DNA of 19,107 bases from a bacterium (GTDB taxonomy: Bacteria > Chloroflexota > Dormibacteria > UBA8260 > Bog-877): positions 1 to 19,107 of the forward strand of contig JAJYWT010000089.1 in the NCBI GenBank assembly GCA_021791345.1. The letters run 5' to 3'. Shown here piece after piece: positions 7,214 through 15,957 of the stretch. A program made the position numbers and the translations under genes. Numbering within the stretch: the stretch's first letter is position 1; each line of letters starts with the position of its first letter. Under the pieces are notes generated by a model. The model did no database searches. It was not told the origin of the DNA and saw only the letters and a program-made list of their open reading frames with translations.

Positions 7214-7219
7214 GCTCAG
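7210..7219. repeat. 10-base palindrome CTGAGCTCAG holding both convergent stop codons
   Basis: The fabG stop TGA (7211-7213) and the trpA stop (7216-7218 on the minus strand) lie inside one perfect palindrome. It is too short and too closely paired to be a convincing bidirectional terminator, and no T-run follows on either side. Confidence 0.6.
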
Positions 7220-8013
7220 CCGCGTAGCTCACGGATCGCATCGGCCACCGCGCCGGGGGCGTCCGCGGCATCGGCGGCCCGCTCCACGAGCCAAGTGCCC
7301 ACCGCCACGGCGTCCGCCAGCCCCGCGACGGCGCGGATCTGCGCCGCCCGCCTGACCCCGAAGCCCAAGGTGAGGGGTAGATCGGTCTGGGCCCGGGCGC
7401 GGCGCAGGAGGGAGGATCCCTCGTCGGCCTCCGATGGGCTGGACCCGGTCACCCCGGTGCGGGAGACGCAGTACAGGAAACCCGTGGAGAGCTCAGCGGC
7501 CCGGCGGATGCGCGCGTCGGGGGTGGTCGGGGCGACCAGGGTCGTCACCGCCAACCCGGCGTGGGCGGCCGCCGCAGCCAGCTCCCCCATCTCCTCCAAG
7601 GGCAGGTCGGTGACCAAGAGCCCGTCCACCCCGCACTCGGCGGCCCGCATGGTGAACGCGGAAAGGCCCATCCGCAACAGCGGGTTGAGGTAGGTCATCA
7701 GCACCAGGGGGATCGCCAGCCCGGCGGCGCGGGCGGCGCGGATCTGCTCCAGCGCCAGCGGCACCGTCATCCCGTTGGCGAGCGCGCGCTGTCCTGCGGC
7801 CTGGATGACCGGTCCGTCCGCGAGTGGGTCGGAGTAGGGCAACCCCAGTTCGACCAGGGCCGCACCGGCACCCTCGGCCGCCAGCAGGATCGGTACCGTG
7901 GCGTCGAGGTCGGGGAACCCCGCCATGAGATAGGGGACGATGTGCGGCCCTCCGCCGGCTGGTGCCAGCGCCCGCCGGATTCGCGTGCGGGCGCTGAGGC
8001 CGCCGTCAGCCAC
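7216..8013 (-). CDS. trpA: Tryptophan synthase alpha subunit
   Basis: Cleaves indole-3-glycerol phosphate to indole, which is channelled to the beta subunit. With the GTG start at 8013 it is 265 residues, close to the usual 268. The catalytic acids are both present: Glu55 in [11 protein letters not shown] and Asp66 in PLADGP, eleven residues apart as in the E. coli enzyme. [10 protein letters not shown] and [11 protein letters not shown], the phosphate-binding and loop segments, also match. A GAGG site lies six bases before the GTG, and the gene overlaps the trpB end by eight bases. The frame stays open further upstream inside trpB, but those extra residues are not family-like. It is the last gene of the trpCFBA group. 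Confidence 0.95.
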   Translation of the reverse strand: MADGGLSARTRIRRALAPAGGGPHIVPYLMAGFPDLDATVPILLAAEGAGAALVELGLPYSDPLADGPVIQAAGQRALANGMTVPLALEQIRAARAAGLAIPLVLMTYLNPLLRMGLSAFTMRAAECGVDGLLVTDLPLEEMGELAAAAAHAGLAVTTLVAPTTPDARIRRAAELSTGFLYCVSRTGVTGSSPSEADEGSSLLRRARAQTDLPLTLGFGVRRAAQIRAVAGLADAVAVGTWLVERAADAADAPGAVADAIRELRG

Positions 8014-9208
8014 CGGCAGCCTCGGCGAGGACGGTGTCGAGATCCTTGTCGCCACGCCCGCTGAGGCAGACCAGCACCGGGCCGCCCCCGGGCGGCGCCA
8101 CGCTGACCGCCTGATGGATTGCGTGCGACGACTCCAGCGCAGGGATGATGCCCTCCAGCCGGGCCAGCAGGTGGAAGGCGGAGAGCGCCGCCCGATCGTC
8201 GACCACCGTGTAGGTGGCTCTTCCGGAGTGGCGCAACCAGGCGTGCTCGGGACCGACCCCGGGATAGTCCAGCCCAGCCGACACGCTGTGAGTGGCCAAA
8301 ACCTGGCCGTCCTGGTCCTGGAGCAGATAGGAGTTCGCCCCGTGGAGAACCCCGGGGCTGCCCAGATTCAAACTGGCCCCGTGGTCACCGGGATGGGGCC
8401 CCCGCCCTCCCGCCTCGACCCCGAGCAGCCGGACCTCGGGGTCGTTGAGGAACCCCGCGAAGATCCCGATTGCGTTGCTGCCGCCCCCGACGCAGGCGAT
8501 CACCTGGGTGGGCAGCCGCCCCGCCTGATCCAGCATCTGCTGCCGAGCCTCCACCCCAATCACGGATTGCAGCGTCCGAACCAGCCAGGGATACGGGTGC
8601 GGCCCCACCACCGAACCGATCACGTAGTGGGTGTCGCGAACGTTGGTCACCCAGTCGCGAATCGCCTCCGAGGTGGCATCCTTCAACGTCCGGGAGCCGC
8701 TGTCCACGGCCTTCACGGTGGCGCCCAAAAGGCGCATCTTGGCCACATTGATCGCTTGGCGGCGGATGTCCTCGGAGCCCATGTAGACCACGCACGGCAA
8801 CCCCATGAGGGCGCAGGCCGTGGCGGTCGCCAGGCCATGCTGGCCGGCCCCGGTCTCGGCGACGATGCGACGCTTGCCCATGCGCCGGGCCAGGAGCAGC
8901 TGGCCCAGCGCGTTGTTGAGCTTGTGGGCTCCGGTGTGCAGGAGGTCCTCGCGCTTCAACCAGATCGGAAATCCCGCATGATCTGAGAGGCGGACCGCCA
9001 GGTAGCAGGGAGTCGGGCGGCCGGCATAGTCGCGCAGGAGGCCACGGAGCTGGTCCAGGAAGGTCGGATCGGCGAACGCCGACCGGGCGGCCTCCACCAG
9101 CTCTTGCAGCGCCGGCACGACGGTCTCAGGCACGTAGCTGCCACCGAAGTCCCCATATCTCCCCGCCCGGGGGGGATCGGTCACGAGCAGTCGGCCGGGA
9201 TCGTTCAT
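8006..9208 (-). CDS. trpB: Tryptophan synthase beta subunit
   Basis: A PLP enzyme that condenses indole with L-serine to give tryptophan. From the ATG at 9208 it is 400 residues. [13 protein letters not shown] near the N-terminus and [13 protein letters not shown] with the PLP lysine (K96) are diagnostic. ETGAGQHG follows, and the phosphate-binding glycine loop is GGGSNAIG. This is the canonical TrpB1 type that partners TrpA, not the longer TrpB2. The frame is open for about 220 codons upstream through trpF, but that segment is antisense-like low-complexity sequence and not part of the protein. The start overlaps the trpF stop by four bases (ATGA), and the end overlaps trpA by eight, indicating coupled translation. 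Confidence 0.97.
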   Translation of the reverse strand: MNDPGRLLVTDPPRAGRYGDFGGSYVPETVVPALQELVEAARSAFADPTFLDQLRGLLRDYAGRPTPCYLAVRLSDHAGFPIWLKREDLLHTGAHKLNNALGQLLLARRMGKRRIVAETGAGQHGLATATACALMGLPCVVYMGSEDIRRQAINVAKMRLLGATVKAVDSGSRTLKDATSEAIRDWVTNVRDTHYVIGSVVGPHPYPWLVRTLQSVIGVEARQQMLDQAGRLPTQVIACVGGGSNAIGIFAGFLNDPEVRLLGVEAGGRGPHPGDHGASLNLGSPGVLHGANSYLLQDQDGQVLATHSVSAGLDYPGVGPEHAWLRHSGRATYTVVDDRAALSAFHLLARLEGIIPALESSHAIHQAVSVAPPGGGPVLVCLSGRGDKDLDTVLAEAAGG

Positions 9209-9849
9209 GGTTGTCCCCCAGTTTGCGCAACCAGCGCCCCGGCCGCCCGCGCCCTCTGGACGTACGCTGCCACCAGGCCCGCGTCCTTTATCCCCGGGCT
9301 CGCCTCGAGCCGAGAGCTGGCGTCCACCCCGTATGGCCTGACGGCCTCCACCGCCTCCGCCACATTGGCTGGCCCGATGCCGCCGGCCAGCCAGACCGGC
9401 CGATGGGCCGCCAGCGCTCGGGCGACCGGCAGGTCGAGGCGCTGACCAGTGCCCCCAGAGCCGTCCGCCGCCAGATGGTCGAGGAAGACGGGCAGTGCGG
9501 CCCACCAATCGACCGCCAGCTCCGGGCCGAGATCGGACAAGCTGAGGAATGGCCAAACCGCGGCAGGCAGTTCGAGCGCCAGCCGGCGGGGGCAGCTGCG
9601 AAGATGCAGTTGGACCGCGGTCAATTCGAACTCCTCCACCAGCCTTAGGAGCTCCTCCGGTGAGGCGTCCACAAGGACCCCCACGCAGTCGGCCCGGCCG
9701 CTCACCAGCCGGGAGATGCGAAGCGCCACCTTCCGGTCCACCCTTCGGGGACTCCCATCGTGGAAGACCATGCCGACGGCATCGGCCCCGGCCTCCAGCG
9801 CCACCAGAGCGTCCTCCTCCCTGGTGATCCCGCAGACCTTCACCCGCAT
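9205..9849 (-). CDS. trpF: Phosphoribosylanthranilate isomerase
   Basis: Catalyses the Amadori rearrangement of phosphoribosylanthranilate, the step before TrpC. The 214-residue TIM-barrel protein begins [13 protein letters not shown] with the general-base Cys at residue 6, has AVQLH in the middle, the general-acid Asp124 in VFLDHL, and the phosphate loops GGIGPANV and [15 protein letters not shown]. Two positions drift from the usual pattern: QLH is followed by LRS where most members have GxE or similar, and VDASS replaces the common VDVSS. Neither touches the catalytic pair. It overlaps trpC by ten bases and trpB by four, which fixes the ATG start at 9849. Confidence 0.93.
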   Translation of the reverse strand: MRVKVCGITREEDALVALEAGADAVGMVFHDGSPRRVDRKVALRISRLVSGRADCVGVLVDASPEELLRLVEEFELTAVQLHLRSCPRRLALELPAAVWPFLSLSDLGPELAVDWWAALPVFLDHLAADGSGGTGQRLDLPVARALAAHRPVWLAGGIGPANVAEAVEAVRPYGVDASSRLEASPGIKDAGLVAAYVQRARAAGALVAQTGGQP

Positions 9850-10631
9850 TCGCGGGCTCCGATCCCAACGAGCTGGCGGATGGCCATGGCCGGGTCGGGT
9901 CCCCGCATCAGCGCCTCTCCGACCAGGATGGCGTTCGCGCCGGCGGCCCGCACCCGCGATGCGTCGGCCGGGGTGGAGATCCCCGATTCGGAGATCACCA
10001 ACCGATCCTCGGGGACCAGGGGCGCCAGCTGCTCCGTCACCGCCAGGTCGGTGGTCAGGCGGTCGAGGTCGCGGTTGTTGATGCCGATCAGCCGGGCTCC
10101 AGCCGCCACCGCCAGTTGCAGGTCGGAGCGATCATGGACCTCCACCAGAGCCTCCATCCCCAGCTCATCCGCCGTCGCCAGGCACTCAGCCAGAGTCGCC
10201 GCGGGCAGGGCCCGAACGATCAGCAGCACCAGGTCCGCGCCGGCGGCGCGGGCCTCCACCACCTGCAGTGGATGGATCACGAAGTCCTTCCGCAGGATGG
10301 GCAACCGGGACCTCTGCCTGGCCAGCCGCAGATCCTCAATGCTGCCGCCGAAGGAATCCGGCTCGGTGAGGACCGAGATGGCGACGGCTCCCGCCGCCTC
10401 GAACATCTCCGCGGTCGCGGCCACATCCAGATCCGGCCGCAGGGACCCGGCGGAGGGTGATCTTCGCTTCATCTCGGCGATCACCCCGAAACCCAGATCA
10501 GCCAGCTCCGCCATGAGACTCCGCGGCACGGGGGCGCGGGCGGCGGCCCGCTCCAGCTCCAGTTCCGATGGGAGCTCGAGCAGGCGTTCTCTGGAGCGCC
10601 TCAGGATCGGGTCGAGAGCCCCTGCCTTCAA
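9840..10631 (-). CDS. trpC: Indole-3-glycerol phosphate synthase
   Basis: Closes the indole ring from carboxyphenylaminodeoxyribulose phosphate. The 263-residue TIM barrel has [12 protein letters not shown] with catalytic Lys55, LRKDFVIH with Lys115, [14 protein letters not shown] and the ISESGI loop with the expected Glu. The start is TTG at 10631, preceded by GGAG five bases upstream. The frame continues upstream to a stop at 10686-10688 but offers no ATG, GTG or TTG. The TTG overlaps the end of a 24-codon ORF as TTGA. No trpD, trpE or trpG lies upstream, so the anthranilate steps are encoded elsewhere. Confidence 0.95.
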   Translation of the reverse strand: MKAGALDPILRRSRERLLELPSELELERAAARAPVPRSLMAELADLGFGVIAEMKRRSPSAGSLRPDLDVAATAEMFEAAGAVAISVLTEPDSFGGSIEDLRLARQRSRLPILRKDFVIHPLQVVEARAAGADLVLLIVRALPAATLAECLATADELGMEALVEVHDRSDLQLAVAAGARLIGINNRDLDRLTTDLAVTEQLAPLVPEDRLVISESGISTPADASRVRAAGANAILVGEALMRGPDPAMAIRQLVGIGARECG

Positions 10632-10702
10632 CCGCGCTCCACTGATCCAAGCCTCCCCAACGGGGCGAGCTGCCCCAGAGCCGGCTCAAGCACTTCGTTC
10701 AT
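10628..10702 (-). CDS. Possible 24-codon coupling ORF between acylphosphatase and trpC
   Basis: A short frame, MNEVLEPALGQLAPLGRLGS plus VERG, fills the whole gap between the acylphosphatase stop and the trpC start. Its ATG overlaps the upstream stop as ATGA and its TGA overlaps the downstream TTG as TTGA. It has no tryptophan codons, so it is not a classical trp attenuator peptide. It may only relay ribosomes to trpC, or it may be a chance frame. I know of no family for it. Confidence 0.3.
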   Translation of the reverse strand: MNEVLEPALGQLAPLGRLGSVERG

Positions 10703-11040
10703 CCGACAATTCTGAAGCCGACCAGGTGCGAGTTAATGCCCACCGGGGTCTCCTCACACGTCTCTACCCGCGCGGCCGCGGGACCGCGGCGCAGTCTCTG
10801 CACCAACTCTTGCACCGACTGGGGAGCACCCTGGGCCAACACCTCAACCGCACCGTCAGGCCGGTTGCGCACCCAACCGCTCACGCCCAGCTGGTCGGCC
10901 GCCGCAGCTGCGAACGCGCGAAAGCCCACCATCTGCACCCGGCCCCGGACGATGCAGCTCACCGCGATGCGAGGAGTGGGCTGGCGATTAGCTGCGGCGG
11001 GCATGGAGGGAGGGAGAAGCTGACACGCGCTATGCCTCAC
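10699..11040 (-). CDS. Acylphosphatase
   Basis: A small enzyme that hydrolyses carboxyl-phosphate bonds in acyl phosphates. The core of about 90 residues shows RVQMVGFRAF with the substrate-binding Arg, then GWVRNRPDGAVEV with the catalytic Asn. The family motif is usually RVQGVGFR, so a Met where Gly is expected is unusual. Two starts are possible. The GTG at 11040 overlaps the adenosyltransferase stop (GTGA) and adds a 12-residue leader. The ATG at 11004 gives a more usual length but has a pyrimidine-rich upstream stretch with no ribosome site. I list the coupled GTG. The gene is probably in the same operon as trpC, with no known functional link. Confidence 0.88.
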   Translation of the reverse strand: MRHSACQLLPPSMPAAANRQPTPRIAVSCIVRGRVQMVGFRAFAAAAADQLGVSGWVRNRPDGAVEVLAQGAPQSVQELVQRLRRGPAAARVETCEETPVGINSHLVGFRIVG

Positions 11041-11579
11041 TTGAGGGTGGTGGCACCCGCCTCCTCCTGGCGCGCGAGCATGAACAGGAGGTCGGAGAGC
11101 CGGTTCAGGTAGCGCAGGATCTCCGGATTCACCAGGGGGTCTGAACGTGCCAGGGCGACGGCGCGACGCTCCGCACGGCGGACCAGGGTCCGCGCGAGAT
11201 CGATCGCGGACGCCGCCGGACTACCACCGGGAAGTACAAAGCCGGCGGGCAAACCCACCTCCGCCTCCAGCCGGTGCACCTCCGCTTCCAGGCGGTCAAC
11301 CGCATCGGGCTCCAGGGTTTGAAAATGGCGCCGGAGCTTGTCCCGATCACCAGATGCCGTGGCCAGCTCGGCTCCGACGGTGAAGCATTCGCGCTCCAAC
11401 TCGAGCAGCATGGAGGCGACGGCAGGGGTCGTGCAGAGGGAACGACCGAGGCCCAGCGCCGAGATCGCCTCATCAAGCGCCCCGTATGCCTCGGTGTGGA
11501 GGTCGTCCTTGGACACCCGCCCGCCGTAGAGCAGGCTGGTCTCTCCTTTGTCCCCACCCTTGGTGACGATGCTGCTCAC
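11037..11579 (-). CDS. PduO-type ATP:cob(I)alamin adenosyltransferase
   Basis: Transfers the adenosyl group of ATP to cob(I)alamin to form adenosylcobalamin. The 180-residue protein starts with the family signature TKGGDKGETSLLYGG (residues 6-20), followed by the YGALDEAISALG helix, then LPGGSPAASAIDLARTLVRRAERR and YLNRLSDLLFMLAR in the C-terminal half. These are the ATP and cobalamin contact regions of the PduO/MMAB fold. The GTG at 11579 overlaps the trxB stop by four bases. The annotation implies that adenosylcobalamin-dependent enzymes exist elsewhere in the genome; none is in this window. It is unrelated to the CobA type despite the shared reaction. Confidence 0.95.
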   Translation of the reverse strand: MSSIVTKGGDKGETSLLYGGRVSKDDLHTEAYGALDEAISALGLGRSLCTTPAVASMLLELERECFTVGAELATASGDRDKLRRHFQTLEPDAVDRLEAEVHRLEAEVGLPAGFVLPGGSPAASAIDLARTLVRRAERRAVALARSDPLVNPEILRYLNRLSDLLFMLARQEEAGATTLK

Positions 11580-12526
11580 GCCATTGCCGGGACGACCAGC
11601 GGCTCCTCCACCAGCTTGGTGGCGGCCATGGCAGCGGTGGTGGCGTCACCGACGGCGGTGGTGACCTGACGGGTGAGCTGGGCCCGCACATCACCAGCGG
11701 CAAACACGCCGCGAATCGAGGTCTGCATGTTCTCGTCGGTCAGGTAATAGCCCTGGGGGTCGTGGTCGGCGTGAGCCTGGAGCAGGCCGCTGTTGGGCAG
11801 GAACCCGATGAAGACGAATATGCCGCCCACCTTCAGCTCAGAGGAGCTGCCGTCTTGCGTATTGCGCAGACGCAAGGACTCGACCTGCTGGCCGTCCCCG
11901 CGGATCTCCTCCACCACGGTGTCCAGCAGGAACTCCATGTCGGGGTGGTTGCGAGCGCGTTCAACCAGCACGGGTTGAGCGCGGAACTCGGAGCGGCGAT
12001 GGATCAGGGTCACCTTGGAGGCGTAGCGGGTGAGAAACACCGCCTCCTCCAGCGCCGCGTCACCACCGCCCACGACCGCCAGATGCTCCCCCTTGAAGAA
12101 GGCGCCGTCACACACGGCACAGTACGAGACCCCTCGCCCCGCATACTCCTGCTCCCCGGCGATGCCCAGCTTCCGGGGCTGCCCGCCGGCGGTGAGGATC
12201 ACCGCCCGGGCGAAGTACGGTTCGTCCTCCTCGACCTCGATGCGCTTGCGCCCATCAGCCTCCAGGGCGACGCCGGTGACCCGAGCCGGCACCATCTCCG
12301 CCCCGAAGGAAAGCGCGTGCTCGGTCATCTTGCTCGCCAGCTCAGGCCCGGTGATGGAGGCGAACCCGGGGTAGTCCTCGATGGACTCGGTATTTAGGAG
12401 CTCACCACCGGGGATGCCGGCCTCGAAGAGCACTGTCCGCTTGAGGGCCCGGCCGGCGTAGAGAGCCGCCGTGAGCCCGGCCGGCCCAGCTCCGACGATC
12501 GCGATCTCGTAATCCCTGGAACTCAA
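11576..12526 (-). CDS. trxB: Thioredoxin reductase
   Basis: An FAD enzyme that reduces thioredoxin with NADPH. From the TTG at 12526 it has 316 residues. The N-terminal FAD motif is IAIVGAGPAGLTAAL, the redox disulfide is C136-A-V-C139 in SYCAVCDGAFF, the NADPH motif is VVGGGDAALEEA, and the second FAD contact is GVFAAGDVR. The CAVC form also occurs in Bacillus TrxB, so it is not abnormal. GGGAG lies six bases before the TTG at 12526. Another TTG at 12544 would add six residues but has a pyrimidine-rich upstream sequence, so I prefer 12526. It is 78 bases downstream of sqdB and coupled to the adenosyltransferase gene that follows. Confidence 0.94.
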   Translation of the reverse strand: MSSRDYEIAIVGAGPAGLTAALYAGRALKRTVLFEAGIPGGELLNTESIEDYPGFASITGPELASKMTEHALSFGAEMVPARVTGVALEADGRKRIEVEEDEPYFARAVILTAGGQPRKLGIAGEQEYAGRGVSYCAVCDGAFFKGEHLAVVGGGDAALEEAVFLTRYASKVTLIHRRSEFRAQPVLVERARNHPDMEFLLDTVVEEIRGDGQQVESLRLRNTQDGSSSELKVGGIFVFIGFLPNSGLLQAHADHDPQGYYLTDENMQTSIRGVFAAGDVRAQLTRQVTTAVGDATTAAMAATKLVEEPLVVPAMA

Positions 12527-12604
12527 CTCAAACTCCCGCTGCAAGGTGTGTTTCAGGAGAAGTCTACCCAGCCAGCTTCGAGATCAGACGGCCGGGCCGG
12601 CGCG

Positions 12605-14014
<1,410 letters not shown>

Positions 14015-14944
14015 CTAACCGGCCAGCCAGCGCTGGATCACCGGCTCCACCTCCGTCAGCGGAATCGCGAAGGCTCCGTCACCATGCTCGGCCGCCAGGG
14101 TGAGAATCCCCACCACCTGCCCGCCGGTGGTCAGCACCGGCCCTCCGCTGTTGCCGGGGAAGATCTGGGCCGGAATCCGGATCAGGTCAGAGTAGTCGCT
14201 GAGCTCACCGGGAGCCGCATGCGCCACCGTGGCGCGCTCGTTGAGACCGTCGATCACAGAGTCGGTGATCGGAGGATGGCTGGTCGCCCCCTCCGATGCC
14301 AGCACCACGACCGCCTGGCCGACGGCCGCCGGAGTGGGGTCGATGGCGAACGGCGCCTCGCTCAACCCGATCACCCGGACCTCGGCGAGATCGAGGGCAG
14401 GATCGACGTTGACCACCCGGGCCGGATACTCGGTGCCAGACTGAGAGACCGCGTAGAAGCTGATCCCCTGATGCACGACGTGGTCGTTGGTGATGAAATC
14501 CCCCTGCCCGTCCACCGGCCAACCGGTGCCCAGCTCGTCGCTCTGGCGCCCGATGGCAACCACGGTTACTATCTCCGGAAGGTCGGCGGCCGCAACCCGG
14601 GCCAGGGCCTCGGCGCTGCTGGGTGGGGCTCCACCCGCCACATTGGAGAAGTGCGGTTCGCTACGGCCCTGATGGACCAGCGCTGGAGCGGTCCCCAGAT
14701 CTGCGGCCAGCGATCCGGCTCCGAGGGCCAGGCCGGCGATGATCAGGCCCGCCAGCAGGCCCCGCCAACGCCGCCGCGCTGCACCCGCCCGGGGGTGCGG
14801 AGCCTGATCCCAGAGGCCCGCCCCGAGCCCATGGTCACGCTCGAACCCATCACCGTCGAGATCTCGACCCAGCTCGGGAGGCACCCACGGCAAGGGCCCC
14901 CCACCGGAAGCCCCAGGGCTTGGCCCACCAACTGGCTGCGACAA
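14015..14944 (-). CDS. Membrane-anchored trypsin-like (HtrA-type) serine protease without PDZ domain
   Basis: A 309-residue protein with a Pro/Gly-rich cytoplasmic N-terminus (1-60), one membrane helix at about 62-81 (GLLAGLIIAGLALGAGSLAA) and an extracytoplasmic trypsin-fold domain from about 115. The catalytic triad is visible: His155 in TNDHVV, Asp185 in DPALDLAEV and Ser266 in GNSGGPV. The usual HtrA GSG near the start of the fold is GTGW here. The protein ends right after the protease domain, so the PDZ domains that regulate DegP/HtrA are missing, as in some actinobacterial surface proteases. A TTG start at 14944 is supported by GGGAG five bases upstream. The tRNA gene lies upstream and sqdB downstream. 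Substrates are unknown. Confidence 0.9.
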   Translation of the reverse strand: MSQPVGGPSPGASGGGPLPWVPPELGRDLDGDGFERDHGLGAGLWDQAPHPRAGAARRRWRGLLAGLIIAGLALGAGSLAADLGTAPALVHQGRSEPHFSNVAGGAPPSSAEALARVAAADLPEIVTVVAIGRQSDELGTGWPVDGQGDFITNDHVVHQGISFYAVSQSGTEYPARVVNVDPALDLAEVRVIGLSEAPFAIDPTPAAVGQAVVVLASEGATSHPPITDSVIDGLNERATVAHAAPGELSDYSDLIRIPAQIFPGNSGGPVLTTGGQVVGILTLAAEHGDGAFAIPLTEVEPVIQRWLAG

Positions 14945-15013
14945 CTGGTCTCCCTCAACTGGGCGACCGAAGCGCTTCCCGACCCCGGGCCCGGGCGGCC
15001 ACCGATCTCAGGA

Positions 15014-15040
15014 TAGCCCGAGAGACGACCGTTCGGGCTA
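15014..15040 (-). terminator. Candidate stem-loop downstream of tRNA-Leu
   Basis: TAGCCCGA (15014-15021) pairs perfectly with TCGGGCTA (15033-15040) around an 11-base loop, 37 bases after the encoded CCA. No T-run follows in the minus direction, so this is a candidate tRNA-transcript terminator or processing signal, not a classical intrinsic terminator. Confidence 0.4.
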
Positions 15041-15076
15041 GGGAGTTCGCCCAAGGCCGGCAGTTCCGCCGACGGT

Positions 15077-15162
15077 TGGTGCCGGGAGCGGGACTCGAAC
15101 CCGCACGCAGTGACCTGCACAGCGCCCTGAACGCTGCGTGTCTACCATTTCACCATCCCGGC
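15077..15162 (-). tRNA. tRNA-Leu (anticodon CAG), CCA encoded
   Basis: On the minus strand the acceptor arms GCCGGGA and TCCCGGC pair fully, with discriminator A and an encoded CCA at 15079-15077. The anticodon arm is CAGCG-TTCAGGG-CGCTG, giving anticodon CAG, which reads CUG. A long class II variable arm (GCAG-GTCA-CTGC) is present, as required for tRNA-Leu, and the T arm is GCGGG-TTCGAGT-CCCGC. CUG should be the main leucine codon in such a GC-rich genome. It sits between secG and the protease gene in the same orientation. Confidence 0.95.
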
Positions 15163-15190
15163 CCAAGAGTGAGAATGCTACCAAGATGGG

Positions 15191-15238
15191 CCCGGCGGTG
15201 GCCGGGGGCGCCGGCGCCGTCAGCTGACCGCGGCGGTC
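15191..15238 (-). repeat. Cluster of three GC-rich inverted repeats between secG and tRNA-Leu
   Basis: In 48 bases there are CCCGGC-GGTG-GCCGGG (15191-15206, a perfect 6-bp stem with a 4-base loop), the palindrome GGCGCCGGCGCC (15207-15218) and GACCGC-G-GCGGTC (15226-15238). They lie just after the secG stop. The first can form a stable RNA hairpin and may end or process the secG transcript before the tRNA. There is no T-run. Confidence 0.45.
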
Positions 15239-15239
15239 C

Positions 15240-15470
15240 TCAATTGACTCGGATCTGGATGATCGCCACCAGGGCGAAGGCGACGGTGAGCCAGATCGAG
15301 GTGCGGAACAGCACCCGCTCCAGACCGCGCCTGGTGCGGTAGCCTCCGCCCATGTCAGTACCGCCCCCGATGGTGCCACCGAGTCCACTGGACTTCGGAG
15401 TCTGCAGCAGGATGGTGATGACCAGCAGGACTGCCAGCACCACCTCCACCGTCGTAACCGCTGTCTTCAC
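15240..15470 (-). CDS. secG: Protein translocase subunit SecG
   Basis: The small accessory subunit of the SecYEG channel in the cytoplasmic membrane. The 76-residue protein has the expected two membrane helices, about residues 6-24 (VTTVEVVLAVLLVITILLQ) and 55-73 (VLFRTSIWLTVAFALVAII), joined by the typical loop LLQTPKSSGLGGTIGGG with the conserved Gly-rich turn. The GTG start at 15470 overlaps the stop of the JAMM gene by four bases (GTGA), with GGAGG four bases before it. A position downstream of eno is seen in several bacteria; here cysM and the protease gene are inserted between. Confidence 0.93.
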   Translation of the reverse strand: MKTAVTTVEVVLAVLLVITILLQTPKSSGLGGTIGGGTDMGGGYRTRRGLERVLFRTSIWLTVAFALVAIIQIRVN

Positions 15471-15955
15471 ATCTCCTCCGCTGCCGGACCGGGCGGATTA
15501 TAGCCGGGAGCCGCGCCCCCCAGGACCTGGAGATCTTCCTCCTGGAACTGATTGGGCTCGACGCCGTCCTGGAGCCGCCAGCAGGTGGCGGCGACCTGAC
15601 GCCCCGAGTGCACCGCAACGACCACGTAGTGATAGCCGGGCCAGGCCCGGTCGGTGTCGAACTGGCTCGGTCTGGCGGGGTGGTCGGGATGGGTGTGGAA
15701 GAACCCCAGAACCTCCTCTTTGCGGTCGCGGGCCAGCTTCTCGGCTGCGATGATGTCGCGGGGATCGAGCTCATAGCGATCGTGCCGCCGATCGGTGACC
15801 AGGTTGTGGCCGGCCACCACCTCGGTGACCACGGCGGCGGCCTCCGTGACCCTACCTACCAGCACCCCGCATCCCTCGTAGGGATAGGTGGCCTCTGAGA
15901 GCTGGCGCATCCGCGCGAAGAGCTCAGAGGTGAAGGCCAGCGGCAGACCGCCCAC
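15467..15955 (-). CDS. mec: JAMM/MPN+ metalloprotease, Mec-like (CysO-cysteine hydrolase)
   Basis: A zinc peptidase of the JAMM family. Mycobacterial Mec frees cysteine from the C-terminus of the carrier CysO. Counting from the TTG at 15961, the metal-site residues are Glu29 (YEGCGVLVG) and the full HxHx7Sx2D motif: His89, His91, Ser99 and Asp102 in FFHTHPDHPARPSQFD. The whole domain fits in about 160 residues, as for Mec. Two starts are possible. TTG at 15961 overlaps the cysM stop (TTGA) but its ribosome site would be too close. GTG at 15955 has GAGGG six bases upstream and is used here. The direct link to cysM is the main argument for Mec over other bacterial JAMM proteins. A CysO-like carrier is encoded at the left edge of the window. 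Confidence 0.88.
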   Translation of the reverse strand: MGGLPLAFTSELFARMRQLSEATYPYEGCGVLVGRVTEAAAVVTEVVAGHNLVTDRRHDRYELDPRDIIAAEKLARDRKEEVLGFFHTHPDHPARPSQFDTDRAWPGYHYVVVAVHSGRQVAATCWRLQDGVEPNQFQEEDLQVLGGAAPGYNPPGPAAEEM

Positions 15956-15957
15956 GA

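Noticed and set aside
9209..9868. Continuous upstream extension of trpB by about 220 codons
   Set aside because: It overlaps trpF in another frame and has no recognisable domain. The ATG at 9208 gives a normal TrpB with an ATGA overlap.
10628..10702. Classical trp leader-peptide attenuator before trpC
   Set aside because: The short frame contains no tryptophan codon and no competing terminator hairpin with a T-run was found.
11936..12121. CAVC redox motif in thioredoxin reductase as an anomaly
   Set aside because: CAVC is found in well-studied Bacillus-type TrxB, so it is a normal variant.
14984..14995. Palindrome CCCGGGCCCGGG as a regulatory site
   Set aside because: Simple GC-rich symmetric runs arise easily by chance in this composition, and nothing else supports a function.
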